A DNA stretch of 64,000 bases from Sphingobacterium sp. BN32 (GCF_030503615.1 NZ_CP129963.1:496001-560000), one strand, 5' to 3'; positions 18,198-27,867 are shown, numbered from the stretch's first letter. The notes: generated by a model not told the origin, from the sequence alone. Program-made: numbers and translations.

Positions 18198-18550
18198 ATA
18201 TCTTCTTCTTCCGGCGTATTTAAATCATCTAAATCGTCTGAATCAACTAAGGCATAAACCCTTTTCAATAGCACGATCGCAAAAGCCGTTAAAGCGAAAC
18301 TGATGACAATCGCCGTCAGAATCAAGGATTGCGGAATCGGATCTGCGTAAATATCTTCGAAAACATTGTGGTTCGGGTCAATAACTGGAGGCTTCCCCTT
18401 GGTAATGGTTCCTAAAAGGAAGATCAGGATATTCGTACCGTTGCCTAGGAGCATAATTCCTAAGAGCAATTTCACCATACTGCGGCGTAGAATTAAAAAG
18501 ATTCCCGCAGCATATAAAAAGCCTAAAACAACGACTAATAATAACTCCAT
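18194..18550 (-). CDS. mrpC: Na+/H+ antiporter subunit MrpC
   Basis: This 118-residue, three-helix subunit is homologous to NuoK of complex I. The family stretch LLGIMLLGNGTNILIFLLG lies at about residues 29-47, and the third helix follows after DPIPQSLILTAIVISFALTA. The C-terminal tail is strongly acidic (DSDDLDDLNTPEEEDI). The gene starts 4 bp after mrpB and overlaps mrpD by 4 bp. Confidence 0.95.
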   Translation of the reverse strand: MELLLVVVLGFLYAAGIFLILRRSMVKLLLGIMLLGNGTNILIFLLGTITKGKPPVIDPNHNVFEDIYADPIPQSLILTAIVISFALTAFAIVLLKRVYALVDSDDLDDLNTPEEEDI

Positions 18551-18554
18551 ATGC

Positions 18555-18968
18555 TTAGTCCTTGGTTAGTGAAATGGTAAACAATATTGTCAATACCACA
18601 CCGACAACGACCAGGTAAACTCCGAGGTCGAAGAATAGTGCCGAACCAATGGAGCCAATGACCGGAATTTTCTCCTCAAACCATAGGCCCGTCATGGGGG
18701 GGAGACCAAAAAAGGTAGGCGAGATAACAGCCAACGAGGCAACGCCAAGGCCGACAGGAATCAGTGATAAAGGTTTTCTTCCTAATAACTTCATGGTCTC
18801 TTCGGTCCCATGCGCAAAACTATGCAGCACAAAGGCAATTGATGCAACCAGGCCCCCAACGAAGCCCCCACCAGGAAAATAATGCCCTCTTAATAATAAA
18901 AAGAAAGAGAACAGCAACAAAATCGGTAGCAGATACCGCGTAGCGGTCTGTAAGATAATACTCTTCAT
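18555..18968 (-). CDS. mrpB: Na+/H+ antiporter subunit MrpB
   Basis: MrpB has 137 residues and four membrane helices. The MnhB domain motif [20 protein letters not shown] lies at about residues 21-40. It is separate from MrpA here rather than fused to it. The gene starts 3 bp after the mrpA stop. Confidence 0.95.
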   Translation of the reverse strand: MKSIILQTATRYLLPILLLFSFFLLLRGHYFPGGGFVGGLVASIAFVLHSFAHGTEETMKLLGRKPLSLIPVGLGVASLAVISPTFFGLPPMTGLWFEEKIPVIGSIGSALFFDLGVYLVVVGVVLTILFTISLTKD

Positions 18969-18971
18969 AAA

Positions 18972-21281
18972 TTATTCTTTCTCCGACGACTTTAATCTCA
19001 ATTTTAACAAACTATAAACTCCGACCGCAGCAATACTCAATACCACCGTCTCAAACATCGTATCGATACCCCTAAAGTCTGCCAAGATCACGTTCACCAC
19101 ATTCTTTCCCTTCGCCAGAATATAGGCATTCTCGCCATAAAAATTCGAGGTGTCCTTGGACACAGGTTCGTAGAGCACTTTCAAGGCGATAATCGAAAGG
19201 ATAGCGCCGAAACCAAGCGCAACGAACATATCTCTGATTTTTTGCCTTGGAGATGCTAGACTCAGGAAAGATGGTAATTTATAGAGAACCAATACAAAAA
19301 GTACGGTCGTCAAGGTGTCAATAGTAAATTGCGTCATGGCCAAATCGGGCGCGCTGTAGAATACAAACATCAAACAGATACAATAGCCGATGACACTCAT
19401 GGAAACAACAGAGGTCAGCCTGGACGGGGTAATAATTACAATCAATAAAGCGCCAAGCAGGATGATAACAACTGCCACCTCATAGATGGTCAGCGGGGAA
19501 AGATGGTCGAAATTAATCTGTATAGGGCCGCTGAGCCATAACCTATAGATTAAAAGTGCCTCCGCAAATAAAATAATCTTTGAGTGGTACGATCGAAGAT
19601 AGCCGTTGTGTATCGTATTGGTGTACCAGGTTGAGAACCTGAATAAATCGTTGCTATACCTTGTTAAGACCGTTTGTGCGGAGAACGCATTCCACTTTTC
19701 TACTCGCTTCACTTTTGCCTCACTTGGCTTGTTGATCAGGTAAATTAGCGTACCAACGACTAAGGTAATTCCGCTTAACAATAAAACGGTATTGAAACCA
19801 TGCCATATCGCCAAGTGCATTGCTGTATCCTGCCCGAAAATGGCGTTGGCAGTTTGATAACTCAGCAAGTCGCCTACAATGCCCGGGAATACACCAAAAA
19901 GTACACACAAGATCCCTAGTATCAGTGGTGGAAGCCACATCGAGAGATAAGGCAAATGCAGTTTGCTATATTTCTCCGGCAGTTCGCCAAAGAAGGGTTT
20001 GAAACCCGCCATAAAACCTGCAGCGAGCAGACAGATATTCGTCACTAAGGCTAGTCCTGTCAATATCGTGCTCAAATGAGGGACGGCGTGTAAAGTAGAC
20101 TCATAGATCAGGTCCTTTCCGATAAAGCCAAAAGTCAAAGGCACGCCAGCGCTGGAAAGTGCAGCTAATCCTGCAGCAATACCGACCGGCAAAAGGACCT
20201 TCCGTAGCCCCGATAAAACAGTAATATCGCGGGTCCCGGTTTCATGGTCAATAATACCCGTCACAAGGAATAATGTCGCTTTGTATAGTGCATGCACCAG
20301 GATGAAAACGCTGGCAGCAATAATCGCTTCCTTCGTCCCGATGCCCAGTAGAAAAACTAATATACCGAGCGCAGAAATCGTCGTATAGGCCAAAATCGAC
20401 TTGAGGTCGATGCGGAATAAGGAATGTATTGCAGCGAAGAGCATGGTGAACCCACCGACGATCATCAATGGATAAGACCACATCTCCGTACCTCCCAAAA
20501 TTGGAAAGAAACGCGCAAGCAGGTAGATGCCCGCTTTTACCATCGTCGCAGAGTGCAGATAAGCCGATACCGGCGTCGGTGCCTTCATTGCGCCCGGCAG
20601 CCAGAAATGGAATGGGAACTGCGCGGATTTGGTAAAAGCGCCAATAAAAAGAAAACCTAAAATCAAGGGATACAGCTCATGCTCTATAATCATGCTGCGC
20701 TGTTCAACCAAAGCAGAGATAGAGTAAGTCCCCGCTATATTGCCGAGCAACACTAAGCCGGCAACCAGGAAGAAACCGCCCATACCGGTTATCGTAAGTG
20801 CCGTTAATGCGCTCTTTCTAGATTCCGCCTGCTCATTGTTGAAACCGATCAGGAAAAAGGAACTGATACTCGTGAGCTCCCAAAAAATGAAAAGTAACAG
20901 CAGGTTATCCGACAGGACGAGCCCCAGCATTGCCGACATGAATAGTAACAGATAGCCAAAGAAACGATCGAAATAGGGATGTCCCTTGAGATATGTACGC
21001 GCATAAAAAAAGATGCCCGTACCGATTCCGGTAATCAGTAGACTAAAAAGCAGGGAAAGACCGTCGAGTCGAAAATCAAAATTTATGTTCAAGGACGGAA
21101 CCCAGTCTATGTGTTGGATAAATGTACTCCCCGCGGATATCTTAGGAACGTAGCCCAGGTAGTACGCAAATAAACATGCCGGCACAATTGGTAGAATAAT
21201 ACTCCACTTCGATTTGATTTTTTTGCCAAACGGCACAAGAAATAAAGCAGTTATTAAACCAAATAAAATTGTAAAAAGCAT
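18972..21281 (-). CDS. mrpA: Na+/H+ antiporter subunit MrpA
   Basis: MrpA, 769 residues, is the largest subunit and first gene of the operon. The NuoL-like antiporter part has LFIFWELTSISSFFLIGF (key Glu in helix 5) and FHFWLPGAMKAPTPVSAYLH. The C-terminal MbhD/DUF4040-like region contains YSAPDLAMTQFTIDTLTTV, and a MbhE-like end contains VNVILADFRGIDTMFE. Seven-subunit Mrp systems expel Na+ in exchange for protons and support salt and alkali tolerance. The operon promoter probably lies in 21282-21427, shared with the divergent metallophosphoesterase; no clear TANNTTTG box stands out. Confidence 0.96.
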   Translation of the reverse strand: MLFTILFGLITALFLVPFGKKIKSKWSIILPIVPACLFAYYLGYVPKISAGSTFIQHIDWVPSLNINFDFRLDGLSLLFSLLITGIGTGIFFYARTYLKGHPYFDRFFGYLLLFMSAMLGLVLSDNLLLLFIFWELTSISSFFLIGFNNEQAESRKSALTALTITGMGGFFLVAGLVLLGNIAGTYSISALVEQRSMIIEHELYPLILGFLFIGAFTKSAQFPFHFWLPGAMKAPTPVSAYLHSATMVKAGIYLLARFFPILGGTEMWSYPLMIVGGFTMLFAAIHSLFRIDLKSILAYTTISALGILVFLLGIGTKEAIIAASVFILVHALYKATLFLVTGIIDHETGTRDITVLSGLRKVLLPVGIAAGLAALSSAGVPLTFGFIGKDLIYESTLHAVPHLSTILTGLALVTNICLLAAGFMAGFKPFFGELPEKYSKLHLPYLSMWLPPLILGILCVLFGVFPGIVGDLLSYQTANAIFGQDTAMHLAIWHGFNTVLLLSGITLVVGTLIYLINKPSEAKVKRVEKWNAFSAQTVLTRYSNDLFRFSTWYTNTIHNGYLRSYHSKIILFAEALLIYRLWLSGPIQINFDHLSPLTIYEVAVVIILLGALLIVIITPSRLTSVVSMSVIGYCICLMFVFYSAPDLAMTQFTIDTLTTVLFVLVLYKLPSFLSLASPRQKIRDMFVALGFGAILSIIALKVLYEPVSKDTSNFYGENAYILAKGKNVVNVILADFRGIDTMFETVVLSIAAVGVYSLLKLRLKSSEKE

Positions 21282-21427
21282 GAATTATATTATAGTTAAT
21301 TTGGGAATTGCCCTAAAAATAGTAAAAAACTACGATTTTTCCATGTAAAATTCAACCTAAAGATCAATTTAACTCGGAAAAGCTTACAATTATTATTAGC
21401 TTTAAACAATCAATTACTCGAATTGTT

Positions 21428-22507
21428 ATGAATAATCTACCTAGACTTATGCTAGGCCTCATCCTTGGCCTATTGATTTTTGCGTTGCCAACTTTTGCAC
21501 AGCAAGCCTACGTAAAACCGAAGCTTTCGAATCCCGAATCTTGGTCCTTTGTCCTCATCCCCGATCCGCAGACCTATATGAAATTCGAACGAAATCTAGG
21601 GACTTTTCACACCATGATTTCCTGGATTAAAGAAAATAAGGACTCCTTGAATACGCAGTTTGTCCTATGTACAGGTGATCTAGTCGAGCAAAACGATTTG
21701 CTGAACCCGAATGGAAAGCAAGCAAATCAAACCAGCAAACAGCAGTGGACAAGCATCAGCTCGGCTTTCCATCGCCTGAATGGTTTAGTACCTTACGTTC
21801 TTGCAACAGGAAACCATGATTACGGACATGTAAGCGCCGAATACCGCGCCACCCAATACGATAAATACTTCTCCCTAGAGCAAAATCCACTAAATGCAGC
21901 CGCAATCCGTGAGGTGGGCCCTAATCTGAATGGGGCATCAAGCGCTGTGAACGCGGTTTACGAATTTAAGACCCCACATCAGCAAAAGTTGTTGGTCATG
22001 GTTTTAGAGTTCGCTCCGCGCGATGAAGTCGTTGACTGGGCAAAAAAGACCTTAGATCAACCGAAATATGCAGACCATAGCGTTTTCCTCTTAACTCACA
22101 CCTATCTTAACAGAGATAGCAAGCATATGCCTAGAGAAGGTTACAAGATTGAAGATGCAAATTACGGCGAAGCCCTATTCGAGAAACTCGTAAAACCTTC
22201 CAAAAACATTCGTATGGTATTCTCCGGGCATATCGGCGCTCCAGATAACTGGGCCGGCCACCTCGGATTCAGAGAAGACAAGAATGCCGCAGGAAAATCC
22301 GTCGTACAAATGGCATTTAACGCCCAAGCAATGGGCGGCGGATGGCATGGAAACGGTGGCGACGGCTGGCTACGCTATCTGGAATTCCTCCCGGACGGCA
22401 AAACCGTTAAAGTGAAAACATTCTCACCACTATTCGCTATTTCTCCAGCAACAAGACACCTCGCTTTCGAAAGAAGCGCAACACAGGAGTTTGAGTTTAA
22501 ACTGTAA
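21428..22507 (+). CDS. secreted calcineurin-like metallophosphoesterase
   Basis: This 359-residue protein has a signal peptide (about residues 1-24, ending ALPTFAQ). The dimetal phosphoesterase motifs appear in order: LIPDPQTYMKF, LCTGDLVEQND, LATGNHDYG, LLTHTYLNR and VFSGHIGAPDN. DPQ at the first position resembles periplasmic DNA/phosphodiester or sugar-phosphate hydrolases, but the substrate is unknown. It stands alone, divergent from mrpA, and is followed by a composite inverted-repeat element. Confidence 0.86.
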   Translation: MNNLPRLMLGLILGLLIFALPTFAQQAYVKPKLSNPESWSFVLIPDPQTYMKFERNLGTFHTMISWIKENKDSLNTQFVLCTGDLVEQNDLLNPNGKQANQTSKQQWTSISSAFHRLNGLVPYVLATGNHDYGHVSAEYRATQYDKYFSLEQNPLNAAAIREVGPNLNGASSAVNAVYEFKTPHQQKLLVMVLEFAPRDEVVDWAKKTLDQPKYADHSVFLLTHTYLNRDSKHMPREGYKIEDANYGEALFEKLVKPSKNIRMVFSGHIGAPDNWAGHLGFREDKNAAGKSVVQMAFNAQAMGGGWHGNGGDGWLRYLEFLPDGKTVKVKTFSPLFAISPATRHLAFERSATQEFEFKL

Positions 22508-22632
22508 TAGTATTTAGTAGTTAGTACTTAGTATAAAGACCTTTGGCGCAAATACGCTAATATCTCACATCTAATATCTAAAATCTAATCCCGCCCTAGG
22601 TCTAATTACTAACTACTAACTACTAAATACTA
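22508..22632. repeat. imperfect palindrome with TAGTA-rich arms
   Basis: The left arm 22508-22533 (begins TAGTATTTAGTAGTTAGTA) is nearly the reverse complement of the right arm 22606-22632; the outer 19 bp match exactly. Between them are short TAATATCT/ATCTAATAT-like strings. It directly adjoins the 60 bp hairpin at 22633-22692. Together they look like a MITE- or REP-type intergenic element. Confidence 0.7.
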
Positions 22633-22692
22633 CCCAATGCATACCCCTATCAAACCCGCTTCCAAGCGGGTTTGATAGGGGTATGCATTGGG
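22633..22692. repeat. perfect 29 bp inverted repeat (hairpin), REP-like
   Basis: Two 29 bp arms match perfectly around a 2 bp centre; the left arm begins CCCAATGCATACCCCTATCA. The following bases to 22717, read on the minus strand, give AAAGCCCTTTCAAACCCC, and this plus the CCCAATG and ATCAAACCCGCT blocks recur at 56205-56257. There is no T-tract typical of a terminator. It lies between the metallophosphoesterase and acs. Confidence 0.85.
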
Positions 22693-22737
22693 TTTAAAAG
22701 GGGTTTGAAAGGGCTTTATGCAGAAGCAGACTCGAAC

Positions 22738-22768
22738 AAAAAAAGAGGCTAACCCCTGGTTAGCCTCT
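22738..22768 (-). terminator. intrinsic terminator of acs
   Basis: Read on the minus strand, an 11 bp stem AGAGGCTAACC/GGTTAGCCTCT with a 3 nt loop is followed by seven T residues, 25 bp past the acs stop codon. Confidence 0.9.
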
Positions 22769-22792
22769 GTACTATCTCTTTGTAATTCTTAC

Positions 22793-24715
22793 TTAGGATT
22801 GCGATCTGAATTCTTCTGCTCCTTTGATAATCGATTCCACTACGGTTGGATCTTGTAGAGTCGAGGTATCTCCGAGGTTATTTAATTCGCCTTCGGCGAT
22901 TTTTCTTAGGATTCGGCGCATAATCTTACCGGATCTTGTTTTCGGTAAATCTTGCACAAATTGGATGATATCCGGTTTTGCGATTGCTCCGATAATACGT
23001 TGAACAGTCTGCAAGATATCTTGGCGTGTTTTTTCAGCGTCGATATGGTGATTCGCAATGACATAAGCGTAGATGCCTTGTCCTTTTACAGGGTGTGGGT
23101 AGCCTACGATTGCTGACTCTACTACGTCGGCGTGCATGTTGATTGCGTTTTCCACTTCGGCGGTACCGATACGGTGTCCGGATACGTTCAATACATCATC
23201 CACACGGCCGGTAATGCGGTAATAACCTTCCGGGCTGCGGTAACAACCGTCGCCGGTGAAGTACATATTCTCGTATGTAGAGAAATAAGTTTGCTTACAA
23301 CGCTCGTGGTCGCCCCATGTCGTGCGTAGCATACCTGGCCAAGGGAACTTGATACATAAGTTGCCCGACACATCATTGCCTTGAATTTCTTCACCGTTTT
23401 CATCCATCAAGGTTGGTTGAACGCCCGGCAATGGCAACATGGCATAACCTGGAATTTCAGGTGTAATTCCTGCAATTGGCGTAATTAAGTGACCGCCGTT
23501 CTCTGTCTGCCACCAGGTATCGGCAATCGGACATTTGCCCTTGCCAACTTTGTTATGATACCATTCCCACGCTTCTTGGTTGATTGGCTCACCTACGGAT
23601 CCTAATACGCGAAGTGAAGAAAGGTCTTTATTTTCTACATACTCGTCACCAAATGCCATTAACGAACGTAGCGCTGTTGGTGCGGTATAAATGATATTTA
23701 CTTTATGCTTATCGACGATATCCCAGTAACGACCAGCGTCAGGGAAAGTCGGGATACCTTCAAACATGAGTGAGGTTGCCCCTTGTGATAATGGACCGTA
23801 GACGATGTAACTATGTCCGGTGATCCATCCGATGTCCGCTGTACAGAAATATACTTCACCCGGTTGGTACTGGAAAGTGTTTGCGAAGGTATAGCCGGTA
23901 TAAACCATATAACCTGCGGTTGTATGCACAACACCCTTTGGCTTACCCGTCGAACCCGAAGTGTACAGGATGAATAATACATCCTCTGCATCCATCTCTT
24001 CTGCCGGACAAGCAGGATTTCCTTGTGTTTCCACTTTTTTGATCTCATCTTCCCACCATACATCACGTCCTTTGATCATTGAAATTGGCGTGCGTGAGCG
24101 CGTCAATACGATTACTTTTTCTACCGACTTGCATTGCATCAATGCATCATCTACGATCGTTTTAAGTTCCAATACTTTTTTGCCGCGGAAGCCGCCGTCT
24201 GCCGTAATCACCAATTTACATTCCGCATCGTTGATACGATCGGCGATTGACTGTGCGGAGAATCCACCGAATACCACCGAGTGGATGGCACCGATACGTG
24301 CACAGGCAAGAACAGCAATCACAAGCTCAGGAACCATCGGTAGGTAGATACACACACGGTCGCCTTTGCGGATATTGTTGTTCTTTAATACATTCGCAAA
24401 CTGCTCTACCTTCTGTAGCAATTGCTTGTACGATAATACACGGTGTGCTTCGCTGGGGTCGTTAGGTTCCCAAATAATAGCCGGCTTATCGCCGTTCAAA
24501 TAGATATGACGATCTAAACAGTTTTCGGTGATATTTAATTTCCCACCTTCAAACCATTTTATCTTTGGCTCATCGAAATTCCAGTCAAGAACATTCGTCC
24601 ATTTTCTCTTCCAAAAGAAATTGTCGGCAATCTCTGCCCAGAATGCTTCAGGTTGTTCTACACTCTTCTTATAGGCATCTTGATACGCCTCAAAAGATTT
24701 AATTTGAAAACTCAT
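22793..24715 (-). CDS. acs: acetyl-CoA synthetase (AMP-forming)
   Basis: Acs activates acetate to acetyl-CoA with ATP through an acetyl-AMP intermediate. The 640-residue length is normal. The adenylate-forming motifs are present: YTSGSTGKPKGVVHT (P-loop-like), ADIGWITGHSYIVYGPL, DTWWQTENGG and YFTGDGCYRSPEGYY. The C-terminal PKTRSGKIMRRILRKIA contains the catalytic lysine that is often controlled by acetylation. The gene is monocistronic, with its own terminator, and divergent from the UbiA-like gene. Confidence 0.97.
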   Translation of the reverse strand: MSFQIKSFEAYQDAYKKSVEQPEAFWAEIADNFFWKRKWTNVLDWNFDEPKIKWFEGGKLNITENCLDRHIYLNGDKPAIIWEPNDPSEAHRVLSYKQLLQKVEQFANVLKNNNIRKGDRVCIYLPMVPELVIAVLACARIGAIHSVVFGGFSAQSIADRINDAECKLVITADGGFRGKKVLELKTIVDDALMQCKSVEKVIVLTRSRTPISMIKGRDVWWEDEIKKVETQGNPACPAEEMDAEDVLFILYTSGSTGKPKGVVHTTAGYMVYTGYTFANTFQYQPGEVYFCTADIGWITGHSYIVYGPLSQGATSLMFEGIPTFPDAGRYWDIVDKHKVNIIYTAPTALRSLMAFGDEYVENKDLSSLRVLGSVGEPINQEAWEWYHNKVGKGKCPIADTWWQTENGGHLITPIAGITPEIPGYAMLPLPGVQPTLMDENGEEIQGNDVSGNLCIKFPWPGMLRTTWGDHERCKQTYFSTYENMYFTGDGCYRSPEGYYRITGRVDDVLNVSGHRIGTAEVENAINMHADVVESAIVGYPHPVKGQGIYAYVIANHHIDAEKTRQDILQTVQRIIGAIAKPDIIQFVQDLPKTRSGKIMRRILRKIAEGELNNLGDTSTLQDPTVVESIIKGAEEFRSQS

Positions 24716-24745
24716 TTTTAATAAAAAAAAATTATAGGTCTACAT

Positions 24746-24753
24746 TATCTTTG
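24746..24753 (+). promoter_or_regulatory. -7 box TATCTTTG in the acs/UbiA-like divergent gap
   Basis: An exact TANNTTTG on the plus strand, 156 bp before the preferred start of the UbiA-like gene. No good -33 box is seen. Confidence 0.3.
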
Positions 24754-24901
24754 TCAGAGTTTTATTATTTTCGGTCAAATTGTTATTAAAAACGAAAAAA
24801 TAATACCTCTTTAGCACTAATCTACCGATTTTTGTGAAGATTTGCTAATTTTTGTGTTCGTGAATCAAACCGCCTTTATCAATTGTTTGCAAGAAAGAAC
24901 A

Positions 24902-25768
24902 TTGAAATACGTTAGAGCAACATATCATTTTTTCGTCCATAGCAACCTTCTGATTGCCCTTGCTGCGGTGGCTCAATGCGCGCTAACCTATTACGTGCTG
25001 GACTTCGATATTAATCCGGCTATTCTATGGATTGAAGGCTCGACGACGCTCTTGCTATACAATCTCAGTTTATATCTTTCGAAACCGTCCAATCCCCAAC
25101 AATCGCCATACTTAAGAACCCGTTGGGTTTTTAAATATGAATGGTTATTGTGGTTAAATAGTGTACTGGCAGTTCTGTTGCTTATTTACGCGCTTTTACA
25201 AATCCATCCCTATACCTTTTTTTATCTAGCCTTTGTCGGCTTAGTCAGTATGGCCTATGCAGTTCCTTTTGTTCGGATCAATGGGCAACGTCGGGGACTG
25301 CGATCAGTGCCCGGGCTTAAGCTCTTCTATATTGCGCTGGTATGGTCGCTCAGTAGTGTTGGTTTGCCTGTGCTGGAGCTTTACGTAGAAGGAGCGACGA
25401 TTGATTGGTTTACAGCGAATTATCTGGGATTGGTCAAGATTGTCTTTCTTCTGATCTGCACCCTTCCTTTTGACATTCGCGACATGGAGCAGGATAGCTA
25501 CTATAAACTCAAAACAGTGCCTACCATGCTCGGCGAGCCAGCGGCCATCAATCTTGCCTATATTCTTGGTATTGCCCATTTACTTCTTATCGCTTTCTCC
25601 CCCTACAGTATTCCGGTAAAAGCGGGGATGTTACTAACTACGCTGCTGATATTGCTGTTGATGAAATCGGTTGTTTTTACCAGAAAACGAAATTATCACA
25701 CCGTCTATTTATTGGATTTAGCACTTATTGTGCAGTGGTTTTTGGTGTTTTTGTTTCGCTTAGCCTAG
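24902..25768 (+). CDS. UbiA-like membrane protein, probably with a half-lost active site
   Basis: This is a polytopic membrane protein of 288 residues with about eight helices, resembling the UbiA prenyltransferase superfamily. The second Asp-rich motif is intact, DIRDMEQD starting at residue 191, followed by KLKTVPTMLG, as in true family members. The first motif, normally NDxxDxxxD, is replaced by NLSLYLSK and has no Asp. Catalysis of the usual Mg-dependent kind is therefore doubtful. There is no ATG start. The frame is open from a TTG at 24842 (308 residues) with a GTG at 24860. I prefer the TTG at 24902 (KYVRATYHFFVHSN) because it begins just before the first helix, as in relatives. Confidence 0.65.
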   Translation: MKYVRATYHFFVHSNLLIALAAVAQCALTYYVLDFDINPAILWIEGSTTLLLYNLSLYLSKPSNPQQSPYLRTRWVFKYEWLLWLNSVLAVLLLIYALLQIHPYTFFYLAFVGLVSMAYAVPFVRINGQRRGLRSVPGLKLFYIALVWSLSSVGLPVLELYVEGATIDWFTANYLGLVKIVFLLICTLPFDIRDMEQDSYYKLKTVPTMLGEPAAINLAYILGIAHLLLIAFSPYSIPVKAGMLLTTLLILLLMKSVVFTRKRNYHTVYLLDLALIVQWFLVFLFRLA

Positions 25769-25960
25769 CGTATCCATTGTAATAATTGTTTGAACTTCTC
25801 CGAATTTTTGTAATACAAAAATATTTTCCCTTATTTTGTTAAATAATTATTAATAATATCCTAGAATACGTCTATCGTTTTAGCGAATCACTTATTAATG
25901 CGGATCTGTATCAGTTTCTAAAGCTGATATAAGCTATGTTTAGTGATTTTTTTATGAATT

Positions 25961-26518
25961 ATGATTGAGATTGACTTATGGAATTTACTGCAGGAGGGAG
26001 ATGAAGAAGCTTTCGCGCAAGTGTATCAACAGCATGTTGATGCATTATATTCTTATGGTCTCAACTTAGGATACAGTCCGGATGACGTTCAGGATAGTAT
26101 TCACGATTTATTTGTTAATATATATAATAAACGTGGTCGATACACAGCCGTAAAAAATGTCAAGGTTTATCTGTTCATAGCTTTAAAAAATACCTTATTG
26201 AATCGCAGTTCCAAAATGGCGACGGTTTCTCTAAACCCGGAGGAGCATGATAGCGGTGAAGCAAGCGTTGAAGATTATTGGATCGCATCGGAAGCGGAAG
26301 GCGACTCGCGTGAACTGCTGAAACGTGGTATTGCGCAATTGAGCAGACGTCAGAAACAGGTGTTATATTTTCGATATTATAAAACCATGAGTTTTAAAGA
26401 AATTGCTGAACATCTGCACATCAACCCACAGTCTGCAAAGAACCTTGCCCAGTCTGCGGTCAAGAAATTAAGAGCATTTCTGATGATGATTTTGATTTTA
26501 GCCTTCCTCATTGCCTAA
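25961..26518 (+). CDS. ECF sigma-70 factor
   Basis: This 185-residue extracytoplasmic-function sigma factor has region 2 with DDVQDSIHDLFVNIYNKRGRY and region 4 with LSRRQKQVLYFRYYKTMSF leading into the helix-turn-helix EIAEHLHINPQSAKNLAQSAVKKLR. The last 13 residues (FLMMILILAFLIA) form an unusually hydrophobic tail. The gene is followed after 200 bp by fecR and then susC with an STN domain. In this arrangement substrate binding at the receptor releases the sigma factor from FecR to transcribe the transport operon. The locus has no cytoplasmic regulator other than this pair. Confidence 0.93.
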   Translation: MIEIDLWNLLQEGDEEAFAQVYQQHVDALYSYGLNLGYSPDDVQDSIHDLFVNIYNKRGRYTAVKNVKVYLFIALKNTLLNRSSKMATVSLNPEEHDSGEASVEDYWIASEAEGDSRELLKRGIAQLSRRQKQVLYFRYYKTMSFKEIAEHLHINPQSAKNLAQSAVKKLRAFLMMILILAFLIA

Positions 26519-26718
26519 TATTTTCTGAAACAGTCTGTTTTCAAAGGGCATCAAGTACTTTTCTTTAATGCTGTTCCAAGGGAAATATGATTTTTTTCTT
26601 CCTCTAAGTGCCTATCAACGCTGTTTTTAGAAAAAAGATAAAAAAATAACTTTTTTCATGAGTACCTTTTTGCAATTCTCATGTCCTTCCTATACCAGGC
26701 CGTAATGACCTTCTATTT

Positions 26719-27867
26719 ATGAACGTTAATAACTATAATAACCATACTACTGAAGCTGATTTGCTTCGCGACGATTTCTTTATCAGGTCGATGCTCGCAC
26801 CGACGGAAGAAACAGAGCGCTTTTGGCAACAGGTATTATTGGTAAATAATCTATCTGAAGAAGTTTTTGAGGGGGCAAAGCAAAAGCTATTGCAACCTGC
26901 CCATAGCATGAATCAGCATGCGAAGGATGCGCTATTTTCTCAGATCACGGAATCTACGCATACGCGCGTTCGTAAAATTTCCTACTATCGTTATGCTGCT
27001 GCAGCAATCCTCCTAGTACTCGGTATTTCATTTGCTCTTTTTCGGTATCAATCGAACGAAGTGCCTGTAAAGGAACTTGCAGAGAAGAGCCAAGCTGATA
27101 CAAGCGGTATCCTATTGGTTACAGGAGATGGGGAAACCGTCAATATTGAGGGGAAAGAAGCAGTGTTAGATTTCTCTAATGCCAATGCGGTAACCGTTAA
27201 TAAAAAGAAACTTGAGGTTGCGAGAATAAGTCAGGCTGTTCAACATGAAGTGCGTGTGCCGGTTGGCAAGCGTATATCGTTAATCCTTTCCGATGGGACC
27301 AAGATGTGGGTGAATGCAGGATCCATTGTTAAATTCCCAAGTCATTTTGATAAGAAGCAACGCGAGGTTTCAGTTGATGGGGAAGTATATGCGGATGTGG
27401 TGAAAAACCCGAAAAAACCTTTTGTATTCCATACGAAAGAATTCAATGTACAGGTATTGGGAACAAGTTTAAATATCCACGCCTATTCCGATGACCCGAA
27501 TCAGCAGGTAACCTTAGTAGAAGGAAAGGTAAAAGTAAAGAGCTCACAAGGGGAGCATTTCTTGAAACCGGATGAGTCGTATTTCGCGGATGGTAAAACG
27601 GAAGAGGTACGCGAGGTTGACGTGACATTCTTTACCTCCTGGAAAGATGGCTTTTATCGTTTCAAAGATCAGCAGTTAAAGGATGTGATCCAAAATTTAG
27701 AACGCTACTACGGTACCGATATCGAATGCTCACCGAAGATTGCTAAAATGACCTGTTCGGGATATCTGGATCTGAAAGATGATATCAATATGGTTTTGCG
27801 TGGGGTAGCCTTTTCGATGGATATCAAATTTAAAAAAGAAGAATCATCATATAAATTATACCAATAA
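26719..27867 (+). CDS. FecR-family anti-sigma factor
   Basis: The protein has 382 residues. A cytoplasmic N-terminal part (about 1-90) binds the sigma factor. One membrane helix lies near residues 93-111 (YAAAAILLVLGISFALF). The periplasmic FecR domain follows, with VRVPVGKRISLILSDGTKMW and DVVKNPKKPFVFHTKEFNVQVLGTSLNI. A C-terminal DUF4974-type domain (FYRFKDQQLKDVIQNLERYY) probably touches the STN domain of the SusC partner. The gene lies between the sigma factor and susC. The 123 bp to susC holds a likely antisense sRNA. Confidence 0.93.
   Translation: MNVNNYNNHTTEADLLRDDFFIRSMLAPTEETERFWQQVLLVNNLSEEVFEGAKQKLLQPAHSMNQHAKDALFSQITESTHTRVRKISYYRYAAAAILLVLGISFALFRYQSNEVPVKELAEKSQADTSGILLVTGDGETVNIEGKEAVLDFSNANAVTVNKKKLEVARISQAVQHEVRVPVGKRISLILSDGTKMWVNAGSIVKFPSHFDKKQREVSVDGEVYADVVKNPKKPFVFHTKEFNVQVLGTSLNIHAYSDDPNQQVTLVEGKVKVKSSQGEHFLKPDESYFADGKTEEVREVDVTFFTSWKDGFYRFKDQQLKDVIQNLERYYGTDIECSPKIAKMTCSGYLDLKDDINMVLRGVAFSMDIKFKKEESSYKLYQ

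Noticed and set aside
23698-24347. Open frames of 122 and 128 codons within acs
   Set aside because: The first is on the acs strand in another frame and the second is antisense. Both sit fully inside an unambiguous acs gene and show no recognisable domain or promoter.
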